Shown here: piece after piece, positions 9,049 through 16,887 of the stretch | How positions within the stretch are numbered: the stretch's first letter is position 1 | Layout of the letters: each line of letters starts with the position of its first letter | Assembly (NCBI GenBank): GCA_937129385.1 | Contig: CAKZNC010000144.1 | Location: 1 to 42,652 of the forward strand | Length of the DNA: 42,652 nucleotides | Source of the DNA: an uncultured Bacteroidota bacterium | GTDB taxonomy: Bacteria > Bacteroidota > Bacteroidia > Bacteroidales > GCA-2748055 | Reading direction: 5' to 3' | Position numbers and translations under genes: made by a program | The notes under the pieces: model-generated | What the model saw: the letters and a program-made list of their open reading frames with translations, nothing else | The model's database searches: none | Told to the model about the DNA's origin: nothing

Positions 9049-10500
9049 ATGAATACAATATTTAGAAAATTCAGGATCTTCATTCCACTGCTCTTCGCCC
9101 TTATGATCATTGGTCAGTCCGGGTGTAACGACTGGCTGGACATTGAGCCCGAAAGTGAACTCATCAAGCAGGAATTCTGGAAGACGAAGGAAGATGTGAT
9201 GGCGGTATTGTCTGCCACCTATGATGCCATGCGCGAGACGACCATTAAGTCGTTCCTCCTGGGTGAGGTCAGGGCCGATTTCATCTCAGTCGCTTCCGGG
9301 GAATTCAGTGATTATAACCGGATCGGGAACAATGACATCTCCTCCACGAACTGGGTGGTTCGATGGGGCGATTACTACAACACGATCAACCTGGCCAATA
9401 CGGTCATGCATTATGCCCCCATCATGCAGGAGGTGGACAATTCCCTCTCCGATCGTGAACTGGAAGGGATTGAAGCAGAGATGCTGTTCTTACGCTCCCT
9501 AAGCTACTTTTACCTGGTCAGGATATGGAAGGATGTGCCGTTGGTATTGGAGGCCACCATCTCCGACACTGTGGATTTCTACCTGCCTAAAAGCCCGGAA
9601 AATGTAGTGCTCAACCAGGTTGTAAAAGATCTGAAACGTGCCAGTGCGCTGGCCTATACCGATCAGTTCTGGGACGAAATTGTCTTTTACAAGGGCAGGG
9701 CCAATAGGTATGCCATCCAGGCACTGCTGGCTGATGTGCTTCTGTGGCAGGAAAAGTATACTGAATGTGTCGCCTATTGCGATTCGATCATCAACACGGG
9801 TATGTTCTCGCTTGAACCGATCTCAGACTGGTTCGATCTTTATTATCCCGGCAATTCAAGGCAGGAAAGTTTATTTGAGATCCAGTACGATGATGATATC
9901 GAGGGCCAGGAAAATCCGATATACTACAGCCTGCTCGGGCAGCTGAATATCGATGTTGAAAAGATCGCCTATATCCCTACGGATGTAAGGTTTGTACGTA
10001 AACGTGGTCCCATCTGGAAATACCGCGGTACCGACCAGTCGGGAGCAGGTGCAGCGGTGAGGACTTCAAACGAGAGAGATGCAAATTTCATCTATTACAG
10101 GTACGCAGATGTATTGCTAATGAAGGCTGAAGCACTTGGAGAACTTGGGGACTTTGAACCGGCAAACAACCTGGTGACAAGTGTTGCCGAACGGGCAGGA
10201 GCGACCCATATCCCGACCTTCTCTCTGGATGATTTCAGGAATGTGTTGCTGACGGAACGAGGTCGTGAGTTTGCTGGAGAAGGCAAACGCTGGTTTGACC
10301 TGTTGCGCTTCGCCAAAAAGAACAACTTCGATGATAAACAACGCCTGGTGGATGTGCTGCTGGGAAAAGCAAGTGATGCCCAGGAACTGGCCATCATGCG
10401 CACCAAGGTGATCGATACGATGAGTTATTACCTGCCCATTTACCAGGATGAAATACAGTTCAACAGGAACCTTGTCCAGAATCCTTTTTATGACAGGTAA
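9049..10500 (+). CDS. RagB/SusD family surface lipoprotein, module 1
   Basis: A 483-residue SusD homologue. The lipobox cysteine is Cys26 (GQSGC), followed by NDWLDIEPESE, the usual start of mature SusD proteins. The TPR-containing helical core has the typical MLFLRSLSYFYLVRIWKDVPLV segment, and the C-terminal part contains RGREFAGEGKRWFDLLRF, close to a family signature. The C-terminus shows the common YLPIYQDEIQFNRNLVQNP ending. SusD proteins form the hinged extracellular lid of the SusC transporter and bind glycan. It lies 27 bp after SusC and 26 bp before a second FAS1 gene, clearly in one operon. Substrate is inferred from the neighbouring GH16 and GH5 genes to be beta-glucan. Confidence 0.95.
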   Translation: MNTIFRKFRIFIPLLFALMIIGQSGCNDWLDIEPESELIKQEFWKTKEDVMAVLSATYDAMRETTIKSFLLGEVRADFISVASGEFSDYNRIGNNDISSTNWVVRWGDYYNTINLANTVMHYAPIMQEVDNSLSDRELEGIEAEMLFLRSLSYFYLVRIWKDVPLVLEATISDTVDFYLPKSPENVVLNQVVKDLKRASALAYTDQFWDEIVFYKGRANRYAIQALLADVLLWQEKYTECVAYCDSIINTGMFSLEPISDWFDLYYPGNSRQESLFEIQYDDDIEGQENPIYYSLLGQLNIDVEKIAYIPTDVRFVRKRGPIWKYRGTDQSGAGAAVRTSNERDANFIYYRYADVLLMKAEALGELGDFEPANNLVTSVAERAGATHIPTFSLDDFRNVLLTERGREFAGEGKRWFDLLRFAKKNNFDDKQRLVDVLLGKASDAQELAIMRTKVIDTMSYYLPIYQDEIQFNRNLVQNPFYDR

Positions 10501-10526
10501 TTAATTAAAGACGAAAGGATTGAATT

Positions 10527-12029
10527 ATGAAAACAACAGGAGCTATAAAAAATTGGTACAGCGCCCCCCTGAAGATCGCTCTTCTTTCAATGATCATGGG
10601 GTTCATGGTGCAGTGTGGGGATGATGTAGTGCCGTGGGAAACCAAATCCACCGAGATGGTGATAACCGACTATGTCTACAATAATCCTGATCAGTTCAGT
10701 GACTTCGGTGACCTGCTGGCCTACACGGGTGTGGAAAACCTCCTGCGGGTAAGAGGTCCGTTTACATTGTTACTTCCCACTAATGAAGCCATGCAGGCCT
10801 ATTATGCAGGGAAGAATGTTTCATCTTATACTGAAATTGACCAGCAGGAACTGGAAGACCTGGTTTATAACCATCTTTTCCAGGGAGAGATCACAGCCGG
10901 AAGTATCGGACAGGGATCACTGCTCTATAAAAATGGCCTGGGAGATTATGTGGCGTCAGAATTCTCAGGGATCGAGATACTGATCAACAAGACTGCCATC
11001 ATTATTAAAAGGGATATCCCAACTTCGAACGGGTACGTGCATCATATCGACCATGTGCTTGAGCCGGTGACGGGTAGTGTGGTGGAAGAACTTGCCACCT
11101 ACCCCGGATATTCGATCTTCCTGGACGGACTGGAAGCAGCGGGTCTTTCTGACACACTCAACACCATTGATTTTGAATATGGTTCAGCCACGGCGCGGAC
11201 CCGTTATACATTGCTTGCAGTTCCCGATACGCTTTTCCAGCGATTCGGGATCAATTCGGTGGATGACCTGGTCGACAGGTACAGTGACAGTCCTGACCTG
11301 ACATCCCTTGATAATGGATTTTACGAGTACATGGTCTACCACTGCCTGAATGAGACCCACTATTTCAATGACCTGGCTCCCAGTGATATCTATTACCTGA
11401 TCACATTTGACAACAACCTGAACATCCGCGTGGATGAAGACTACAAGATCAATCCGACAGATGATGGATATACAGGGTTCTACTATGAGCTTTCAAATAT
11501 TCCGGCAAAGAACGGCGCGATCCATACGGTCAATACTTTGCTTGAGAACAAGCTGCCGGATCCGCAGACCATTACCTTCCAGACGACAGACTTTTTCGAC
11601 CTGCAACAGGGTCCCTATTACCTGAATTATTACCAGCGATTTTATGATGGTGAGAATACATTTGAATTCATCAAGTGGGAAGGGGAATTCATGCAGTATT
11701 ATCTGAAACCTGCACACAACCTGATGGATGATGACTGCCTGAATATGAACGGTCATTTTGAGGTCGAGATCACCACGCAAAAAATTCCCAAGGGTGACTA
11801 TACACTGTCCGGATTCTTCTTCATGGGAGGTGGCTATCCCAAGATGGCCGTCTATGTCGATGGCGAGCGGATCGGTGATGTGGACCTGCAGGATGGAAGC
11901 TGGGGTGGCAGTCCACTCAGTTTCGGGGAGGTGTCATTTACCGAAACAAAAAGACATACCATACGACTTGAGAGCCTCAGACCAGGAGGACTCTTCTGGG
12001 ATTATGTAAGGTTTACGCCTAAAAAATAG
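10527..12029 (+). CDS. Fasciclin (FAS1) lipoprotein with extra C-terminal beta-rich domain, module 2
   Basis: A 500-residue lipoprotein: lipobox Cys30 (MVQC) followed by the acidic GDD. Two FAS1 repeats are visible, about 42-180 (FTLLLPTNEAM, ending VHHIDHVLEPV) and 181-343 (YTLLAVPDTLF, ending IHTVNTLLENK). Residues 344-500 form a different, beta-rich domain with DGERIGDVDLQDGSWGG and a final LFWDYVRFTP. That ending resembles the last strand of CBM6-like or galactose-binding folds, so this part may bind glycan. The gene is preceded by a modest ribosome-binding sequence (AAAGGA, 7 bases before ATG). It begins the second FAS1-SusC-SusD module. The role as surface glycan-binding protein is inferred from context. 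Confidence 0.85.
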   Translation: MKTTGAIKNWYSAPLKIALLSMIMGFMVQCGDDVVPWETKSTEMVITDYVYNNPDQFSDFGDLLAYTGVENLLRVRGPFTLLLPTNEAMQAYYAGKNVSSYTEIDQQELEDLVYNHLFQGEITAGSIGQGSLLYKNGLGDYVASEFSGIEILINKTAIIIKRDIPTSNGYVHHIDHVLEPVTGSVVEELATYPGYSIFLDGLEAAGLSDTLNTIDFEYGSATARTRYTLLAVPDTLFQRFGINSVDDLVDRYSDSPDLTSLDNGFYEYMVYHCLNETHYFNDLAPSDIYYLITFDNNLNIRVDEDYKINPTDDGYTGFYYELSNIPAKNGAIHTVNTLLENKLPDPQTITFQTTDFFDLQQGPYYLNYYQRFYDGENTFEFIKWEGEFMQYYLKPAHNLMDDDCLNMNGHFEVEITTQKIPKGDYTLSGFFFMGGGYPKMAVYVDGERIGDVDLQDGSWGGSPLSFGEVSFTETKRHTIRLESLRPGGLFWDYVRFTPKK

Positions 12030-12061
12030 ACCGGAACCCGGCCGGTCGGGAATGCTGACCG
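12029..12061 (+). promoter_or_regulatory. Intercistronic hairpin between FAS1 and SusC of module 2
   Basis: GACCGG (12029-12034) pairs perfectly with CCGGTC (12042-12047) around a 7-base loop, starting on the last base of the stop codon. An alternative stem pairs CGGTC (12043-12047) with GACCG (12057-12061), so the two are mutually exclusive. No U-run follows, so it is not an intrinsic terminator. It could be an RNA-processing or stability element ahead of SusC. Confidence 0.4.
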
Positions 12062-12068
12062 ACTGAAA

Positions 12069-15000
12069 ATGAAAATAAAACGACTAAATACTGCATTCAT
12101 GATGAATTTAAAAAGAGCCGTCCGGATCATAACGATCGCCATCCTGGGAATTTTTACCGGGATCTCCGGGCTTATGGCCCAGGAAACGGGTTTTACCTTA
12201 AATGGTAAAGTACTTGAATCAGGGTCTGGAGAACCTCTTCAGCAGGCGGTGGTGTCCATTGCCTCATCGGGTAAATTCACCACCTCGGGTGAGGATGGTT
12301 CCTTTTCGATCGATCTGCCTTCGGAAAATGAGAAGCTCCTGGTAAATTTACCGGGGTACCATACACTGGAAACATACAGTCATGGACGAATGGAGATGCT
12401 GCTTTACCTGACAGCCAGGGGAGAGGTCTCCAGCGATGAGGTGTACTTCTCTCCATTCGGAAGGGAATCGCTGAAGGAAGCCACCAACAGTGTGACCGTG
12501 CTGGCCAGGAGCGATATCGAACATTCCGCTGCCACCTCGTCTGATCAGTCACTGAAGGGGAAAGTGCCCGGACTCTACATGATCGAACATTCCGGGATGC
12601 CGGGACACAGTTCCTGGATGAACATGCGGGGCGTCTCTTCCATATTTGCAAGGAGTGAACCACTCGTTTTTGTTGACGGGATGATCCACGAAATCAGTTT
12701 TCCAAATAATTACGTCCTCGAAGGCAAACTTTTGAATCCCATGGATGTGGTGGATGTCGAGGACATCGTTGACATATCAACATTGAGGGTTGAAGAAGGG
12801 CAGCTTGGAAGTGCCGGTTCCACCGGGATCCTGAACATCAACACGGAGCAGAAAGATGAGACCAGTGCCTCTATCCAGGTAAAAATGTATGGAGGGATCG
12901 CCCTGGCGCCCAAAACACTCGATGTGTTGAATGCTGATCAGTTCAAGACCTATTTCACAAACCTGCTTGGTACACAGGGGTATGATAATACCGCGATCAA
13001 CGCGATGTACCCATGGTTGAATGGTGAAAATACGGTGAGCGAATACTACCGGTACAATAACAATACAGACTGGCAACAGGAGATATTCAAACCTGCTGCC
13101 CTTCAAAAATATTACCTTTTCCTGAAGGGGGGAGATGATATTGCAACATACAACATCTCTTCAGGATTTCTAAGGCATGGAGGAACGCTTGACAAATACC
13201 GGTATTCAAGATATAACCTGAGATTAAACGGTCAGATCAATATTACAAATAAGGTAACGATTACCCCGCATACCAAGATATCGCTCAGTGATGCCTACCT
13301 GACAAATAACGGGCCTACTGTTCAGCGGAACCCGATCACATCCGCACTGCTGAAATCTCCACTTATGCATCCCAATGAAAGAAGCGTCGATGGCACGATT
13401 CTCTTTCCGATCGACGATGTGGGTGCCTTTAACGTAACCAATCCGCTTGCACTCGTTGAAAATGGTAACGAGGATTATGAAAGGAATTTCCAGTTGCTCA
13501 CCTCGGTAAAAGTCGATGTTGAGATCACACCAGAGCTTACCTTTTCAAATGTAGTGGGAACCAGTGTGAATAATGACCGCGTGAATGTTTTTATTCCGGA
13601 CAACGGGGTGGTCCAGATCGATTCTGCAAGAAACAGTCCGCAGGACATGGTCACTGAATTCAGGTCATTTCAGAATCATACCACGATCAACTATATGAAA
13701 TCGCTTTCAGGTGACCAGGTGTTGAATCTGAAAGCCGGTGCACGGGTTATGGGAAATACATACAAGAACACGATCGGGATCGACCTGAATACGCCTTCAG
13801 ATGATTTTACCAGCCTGGGTCAGGGTGCAGAATATGAATACCTGAAGCGCAGCACTGGAGAGCTCAGTGAATTGAAATGGGTCTCCTATTTTGGAAATTT
13901 CGCTTACCATATCAGCGATAAATATTACCTGAGAGCCTCCCTTTCCTATGATGGATCCTCTTCTTTCAACCAGCAGAACAGGTACAATTTCTATCCATCC
14001 GTATTTGGAGCCTGGAGGTTGAGTTCAATGGATTTCCTAAAGAACGCCACCTGGCTCAATGACATGAAGCTGCGGGCCTCATGGTCGAATACAGGGAACA
14101 TGTTCAGCAATATTTATAATCAATCGAAATTCACCTATACGGGACGCAGGTACAACAACATCGGTGTATCTGTACTTGATTATACACCAAATGAAGACCT
14201 CGAAGCTGAAAAGAAATCCACCATCAATACAGGAGTGGATATCTCGATTGCAAAAAGGGCAGTTAATATTCATGTGGATTACTACATGTCCAGTGTGAAC
14301 AACCTGATCATCAACCAGCAACTCCCGTATAATTTCGGATTCACCAATTATTATGACAACGGCGGAGCCCTCTCTCTTTCCGGAATAGAAGTCGGTGCAG
14401 ATGCACGGTTTTTCCTCGGAAATTCCAGCCTGCTGCTCCAGGCAACAGTGACGAAGCAGAACAACGAGGTTACAGCACTTAATTTCATTGATCCGGGGAC
14501 AGAATTCCTGACCAGGGAAGTTTTTGGTGCGGAATATGTTACAGCCGTAGGAAACCCGGTCAATTCATTTTACGGGTACCGTGCACTTGGAGTTTATACA
14601 TCAGATGCAGATGCTGCCGGGGTGACAGGTCCCAATGGTCGGCCGATGCATGGCGGAGATGTCATCTTTGAGGATATTGATGACAATCAAATCATCAATG
14701 ATGCAGATAAGCAGATCATCGGTGATCCGAATCCTGATCTTTTCGGTTCATTCTCAGCGGCATTGAAGGTGAACCGCCTTGAGTTCTCAGCACTGCTTAC
14801 CTATTCTCTCGGGAACGACATTTACAATTATGTGCGGCACCAGGCAACTTCAATGGACAGCTATGCCAACCAGAGTACGCTGGTACTCGACCGGTGGACA
14901 GACACCAATACAGGGTCGGACATTCCGAGGGCTTCGATCGGGGATCCCACCGGGAATACAGTTTTTTCGGATCGCTATATTGAAGATGGTTCCTACCTGC

Positions 15001-15221
15001 GCCTGAGTCAGTTGAAAGTCAGCTATCTTACAAGCAGCTTCTTCGGTCTGAACAAGGAAGCGGTCATATACCTTACTGGGACCAACTTGCTTACAATGAC
15101 CAATTATTCGGGATATGATCCGGAGACGATGTTGCTGAATGATCCGTATTTTATGGGCATTGATTACGGAAGGATCCCTCATGCCCGATCAGTTATTATT
15201 GGAATTCAATTAAGCTTATAA
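12069..15221 (+). CDS. SusC/RagA family TonB-linked outer-membrane transporter, module 2
   Basis: A 1050-residue SusC-type protein, clearly different in sequence from the one at 5749-9021. Signal peptide ends near SGLMAQ. A carboxypeptidase-D regulatory-like domain (about 39-112, LNGKVLESGSGEPLQQAVVS) precedes the plug (about 135-270, with LKGKVPGLYMIEHSG, MNMRGVSSIFARSEPLVFVDG and GSAGSTGILNINTEQ). The barrel ends in ARSVIIGIQLSL. The usual valine-rich TonB box is not obvious before the plug; the nearest stretch is DEVYFSPFG. ATGs at 12099 and 12102 are alternative starts; the latter (MNLKRAVRI) would give a conventional signal peptide. It is followed after 12 bp by its SusD partner. Import of an oligosaccharide is expected. 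Confidence 0.95.
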   Translation: MKIKRLNTAFMMNLKRAVRIITIAILGIFTGISGLMAQETGFTLNGKVLESGSGEPLQQAVVSIASSGKFTTSGEDGSFSIDLPSENEKLLVNLPGYHTLETYSHGRMEMLLYLTARGEVSSDEVYFSPFGRESLKEATNSVTVLARSDIEHSAATSSDQSLKGKVPGLYMIEHSGMPGHSSWMNMRGVSSIFARSEPLVFVDGMIHEISFPNNYVLEGKLLNPMDVVDVEDIVDISTLRVEEGQLGSAGSTGILNINTEQKDETSASIQVKMYGGIALAPKTLDVLNADQFKTYFTNLLGTQGYDNTAINAMYPWLNGENTVSEYYRYNNNTDWQQEIFKPAALQKYYLFLKGGDDIATYNISSGFLRHGGTLDKYRYSRYNLRLNGQINITNKVTITPHTKISLSDAYLTNNGPTVQRNPITSALLKSPLMHPNERSVDGTILFPIDDVGAFNVTNPLALVENGNEDYERNFQLLTSVKVDVEITPELTFSNVVGTSVNNDRVNVFIPDNGVVQIDSARNSPQDMVTEFRSFQNHTTINYMKSLSGDQVLNLKAGARVMGNTYKNTIGIDLNTPSDDFTSLGQGAEYEYLKRSTGELSELKWVSYFGNFAYHISDKYYLRASLSYDGSSSFNQQNRYNFYPSVFGAWRLSSMDFLKNATWLNDMKLRASWSNTGNMFSNIYNQSKFTYTGRRYNNIGVSVLDYTPNEDLEAEKKSTINTGVDISIAKRAVNIHVDYYMSSVNNLIINQQLPYNFGFTNYYDNGGALSLSGIEVGADARFFLGNSSLLLQATVTKQNNEVTALNFIDPGTEFLTREVFGAEYVTAVGNPVNSFYGYRALGVYTSDADAAGVTGPNGRPMHGGDVIFEDIDDNQIINDADKQIIGDPNPDLFGSFSAALKVNRLEFSALLTYSLGNDIYNYVRHQATSMDSYANQSTLVLDRWTDTNTGSDIPRASIGDPTGNTVFSDRYIEDGSYLRLSQLKVSYLTSSFFGLNKEAVIYLTGTNLLTMTNYSGYDPETMLLNDPYFMGIDYGRIPHARSVIIGIQLSL

Positions 15222-15233
15222 AAACGCTGTACG

Positions 15234-16736
15234 ATGAATATTAAGAGATCTCTACCTTTGCTAATGGCCATGACGATCATCCTGTCAGGATTGATCCAGT
15301 CCTGTACTGAGGATTTTTTCGATACAACTATCGGGGGACGCATAAGCCCTGATGATCATTACAAAACAAGTCTTGATGCACTTTTGTCCTATGCCGGATG
15401 TTTTGTCTACCTGCAGGAGATTGCAGAAAACCAGGTGCTCGTTGACGGACTCCGGTCGGACCAGATGAATGTGACCGACTGGGCAGATAAAGACATGATC
15501 GAGATCAGCCGGCATGAGTTGTCAGCCGATAACCCATATATCGATCCTTCGAATTATTACAAGTTGATCATCAACGTAAACGAGGTCCTTCCCAACCTGC
15601 CCCAGATCCTGGAGCTTGACAGGGACTTTGATTCCCTGAGTTTGTATTCTTATGAAGGTTCACTTGTGACCTTAAGAAGCTGGGCATATTTCATGCTTGC
15701 GAAGCTAAATGGAGAAGTGGGCCTTATAGCGACAGATATTGAAGAATTTGACCCAAGTGTTCCACCTGAGTATCTTTCCAAGGAAGAGATTATCGACAAA
15801 TTGATCAATGAACTTCTTCCTTATTACGATCCTGATGACATTGCCCGTTTTGATGTCGATCATTATATACTGCTGGGTGAGCTGTACCTGGAGAAAGGAG
15901 ACTATGAAAATGCAGTGAGATACCTGAAATATGCCTGTGACGGTCCGGCATACAGGCGGGTGTTCATGGTAGATGATGACTACGAACAGGATTCGTGGAG
16001 AGAAATATTCATCAACTCCACCGATAAGTTTGGTACTGTATTTTCTGCCGTACCCTATTCTTTTGTCGATGGTCAGAAGAACAACCTCGAGGAGTGGATG
16101 AATCCAGAGTATAATTATATGGTAAAGCCAGCTACATGGCTGATAGATTCATTTGCTTCCCAGGTACAGCAGAATGGGAACCCGGAAGACGTTTACAGGG
16201 GGATGGGCGCAACAGTAGACACAACTTCAGACGGAACTCCCTATATCAACAAATATTCCATCGACGATGGATTGCCCCACAGTGCCGATGTTATCCTATA
16301 CAGGGCGGCCGACGTACACCTGATGCTTGCTGAAGCGCTGAACCGTACAGGTCAACATGATCCGGCCATGACCTTGCTTAACAATGGAATGTCCTCACTT
16401 GCCAGTCGGCCTGCCGGGTATGTGAAGTGGTCGCCCAATATTGGCGTAAGGGGTCGTGCCTACCTGAGGGCTAAGGAGATTCCTGCATCTGATACGGCCA
16501 ATCCGACACTTTTCATCGAGGACCTGATCATCCAGGAACGGGCCATGGAGCTTGCCTTCGAAGGGAAAAGGTGGTTCGACCTGGTGCGGATCGCGACCCG
16601 AAGAGATGATCCGGCATACCTGGCCGACAAGGTAGCTGCCAAATATGAAGATGCTGCAACAGCAGATTTCATTCGGCAGAAGCTGATGGATCCTTCCAAC
16701 TGGTACCTGCCCATCACGAAGATCGATACCGAGTAA
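15234..16736 (+). CDS. RagB/SusD family surface lipoprotein, module 2
   Basis: A 500-residue SusD homologue. Lipobox Cys24 (LIQSC) is followed by TEDFFD, acidic as in surface-exported lipoproteins. The helical core contains TLRSWAYFMLAKLNGEVGLI and a TPR-like YILLGELYLEKGDYENAVRYL. The C-terminal signature RAMELAFEGKRWFDLVRIA is intact, and the protein ends with NWYLPITKIDTE, typical of the family. It would act as the glycan-binding lid of the SusC protein encoded just upstream. It is the last gene of the six-gene operon; an intrinsic terminator starts 21 bp after the stop codon. Confidence 0.95.
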   Translation: MNIKRSLPLLMAMTIILSGLIQSCTEDFFDTTIGGRISPDDHYKTSLDALLSYAGCFVYLQEIAENQVLVDGLRSDQMNVTDWADKDMIEISRHELSADNPYIDPSNYYKLIINVNEVLPNLPQILELDRDFDSLSLYSYEGSLVTLRSWAYFMLAKLNGEVGLIATDIEEFDPSVPPEYLSKEEIIDKLINELLPYYDPDDIARFDVDHYILLGELYLEKGDYENAVRYLKYACDGPAYRRVFMVDDDYEQDSWREIFINSTDKFGTVFSAVPYSFVDGQKNNLEEWMNPEYNYMVKPATWLIDSFASQVQQNGNPEDVYRGMGATVDTTSDGTPYINKYSIDDGLPHSADVILYRAADVHLMLAEALNRTGQHDPAMTLLNNGMSSLASRPAGYVKWSPNIGVRGRAYLRAKEIPASDTANPTLFIEDLIIQERAMELAFEGKRWFDLVRIATRRDDPAYLADKVAAKYEDAATADFIRQKLMDPSNWYLPITKIDTE

Positions 16737-16756
16737 TGGTAGTTAGCATTAAAGGT

Positions 16757-16794
16757 AAGAGAGGGTGTCCATTGCCGGGCACCCTCTCTTTTTT
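16757..16794 (+). terminator. Strong intrinsic terminator of the double FAS1-SusC-SusD operon
   Basis: A 14-bp stem, 16757-16770 paired with 16777-16790 (one G-T wobble), closes a 6-base loop (ATTGCC) and runs directly into a U-tract. It lies 21 bp after the SusD stop codon and between convergent genes. The opposite strand has no good U-run at the stem, so it mainly serves the plus-strand operon. Confidence 0.95.
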
Positions 16795-16795
16795 G

Positions 16796-16830
16796 AACTA
16801 ACTAACTAACTAACTAACCAACTAACTAAC
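16796..16830. repeat. AACT tetranucleotide microsatellite
   Basis: About eight tandem AACT units with one AACC variant, immediately after the terminator U-tract and before a run of seven A. It lies in the 3' space between two convergent genes. Slippage-prone, with no visible coding or promoter role. Confidence 0.9.
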
Positions 16831-16887
16831 AAAAAAACTATACTAACTAAGACTCATTACCTATTCGTTCCTGCTTGTGACAGGGTG

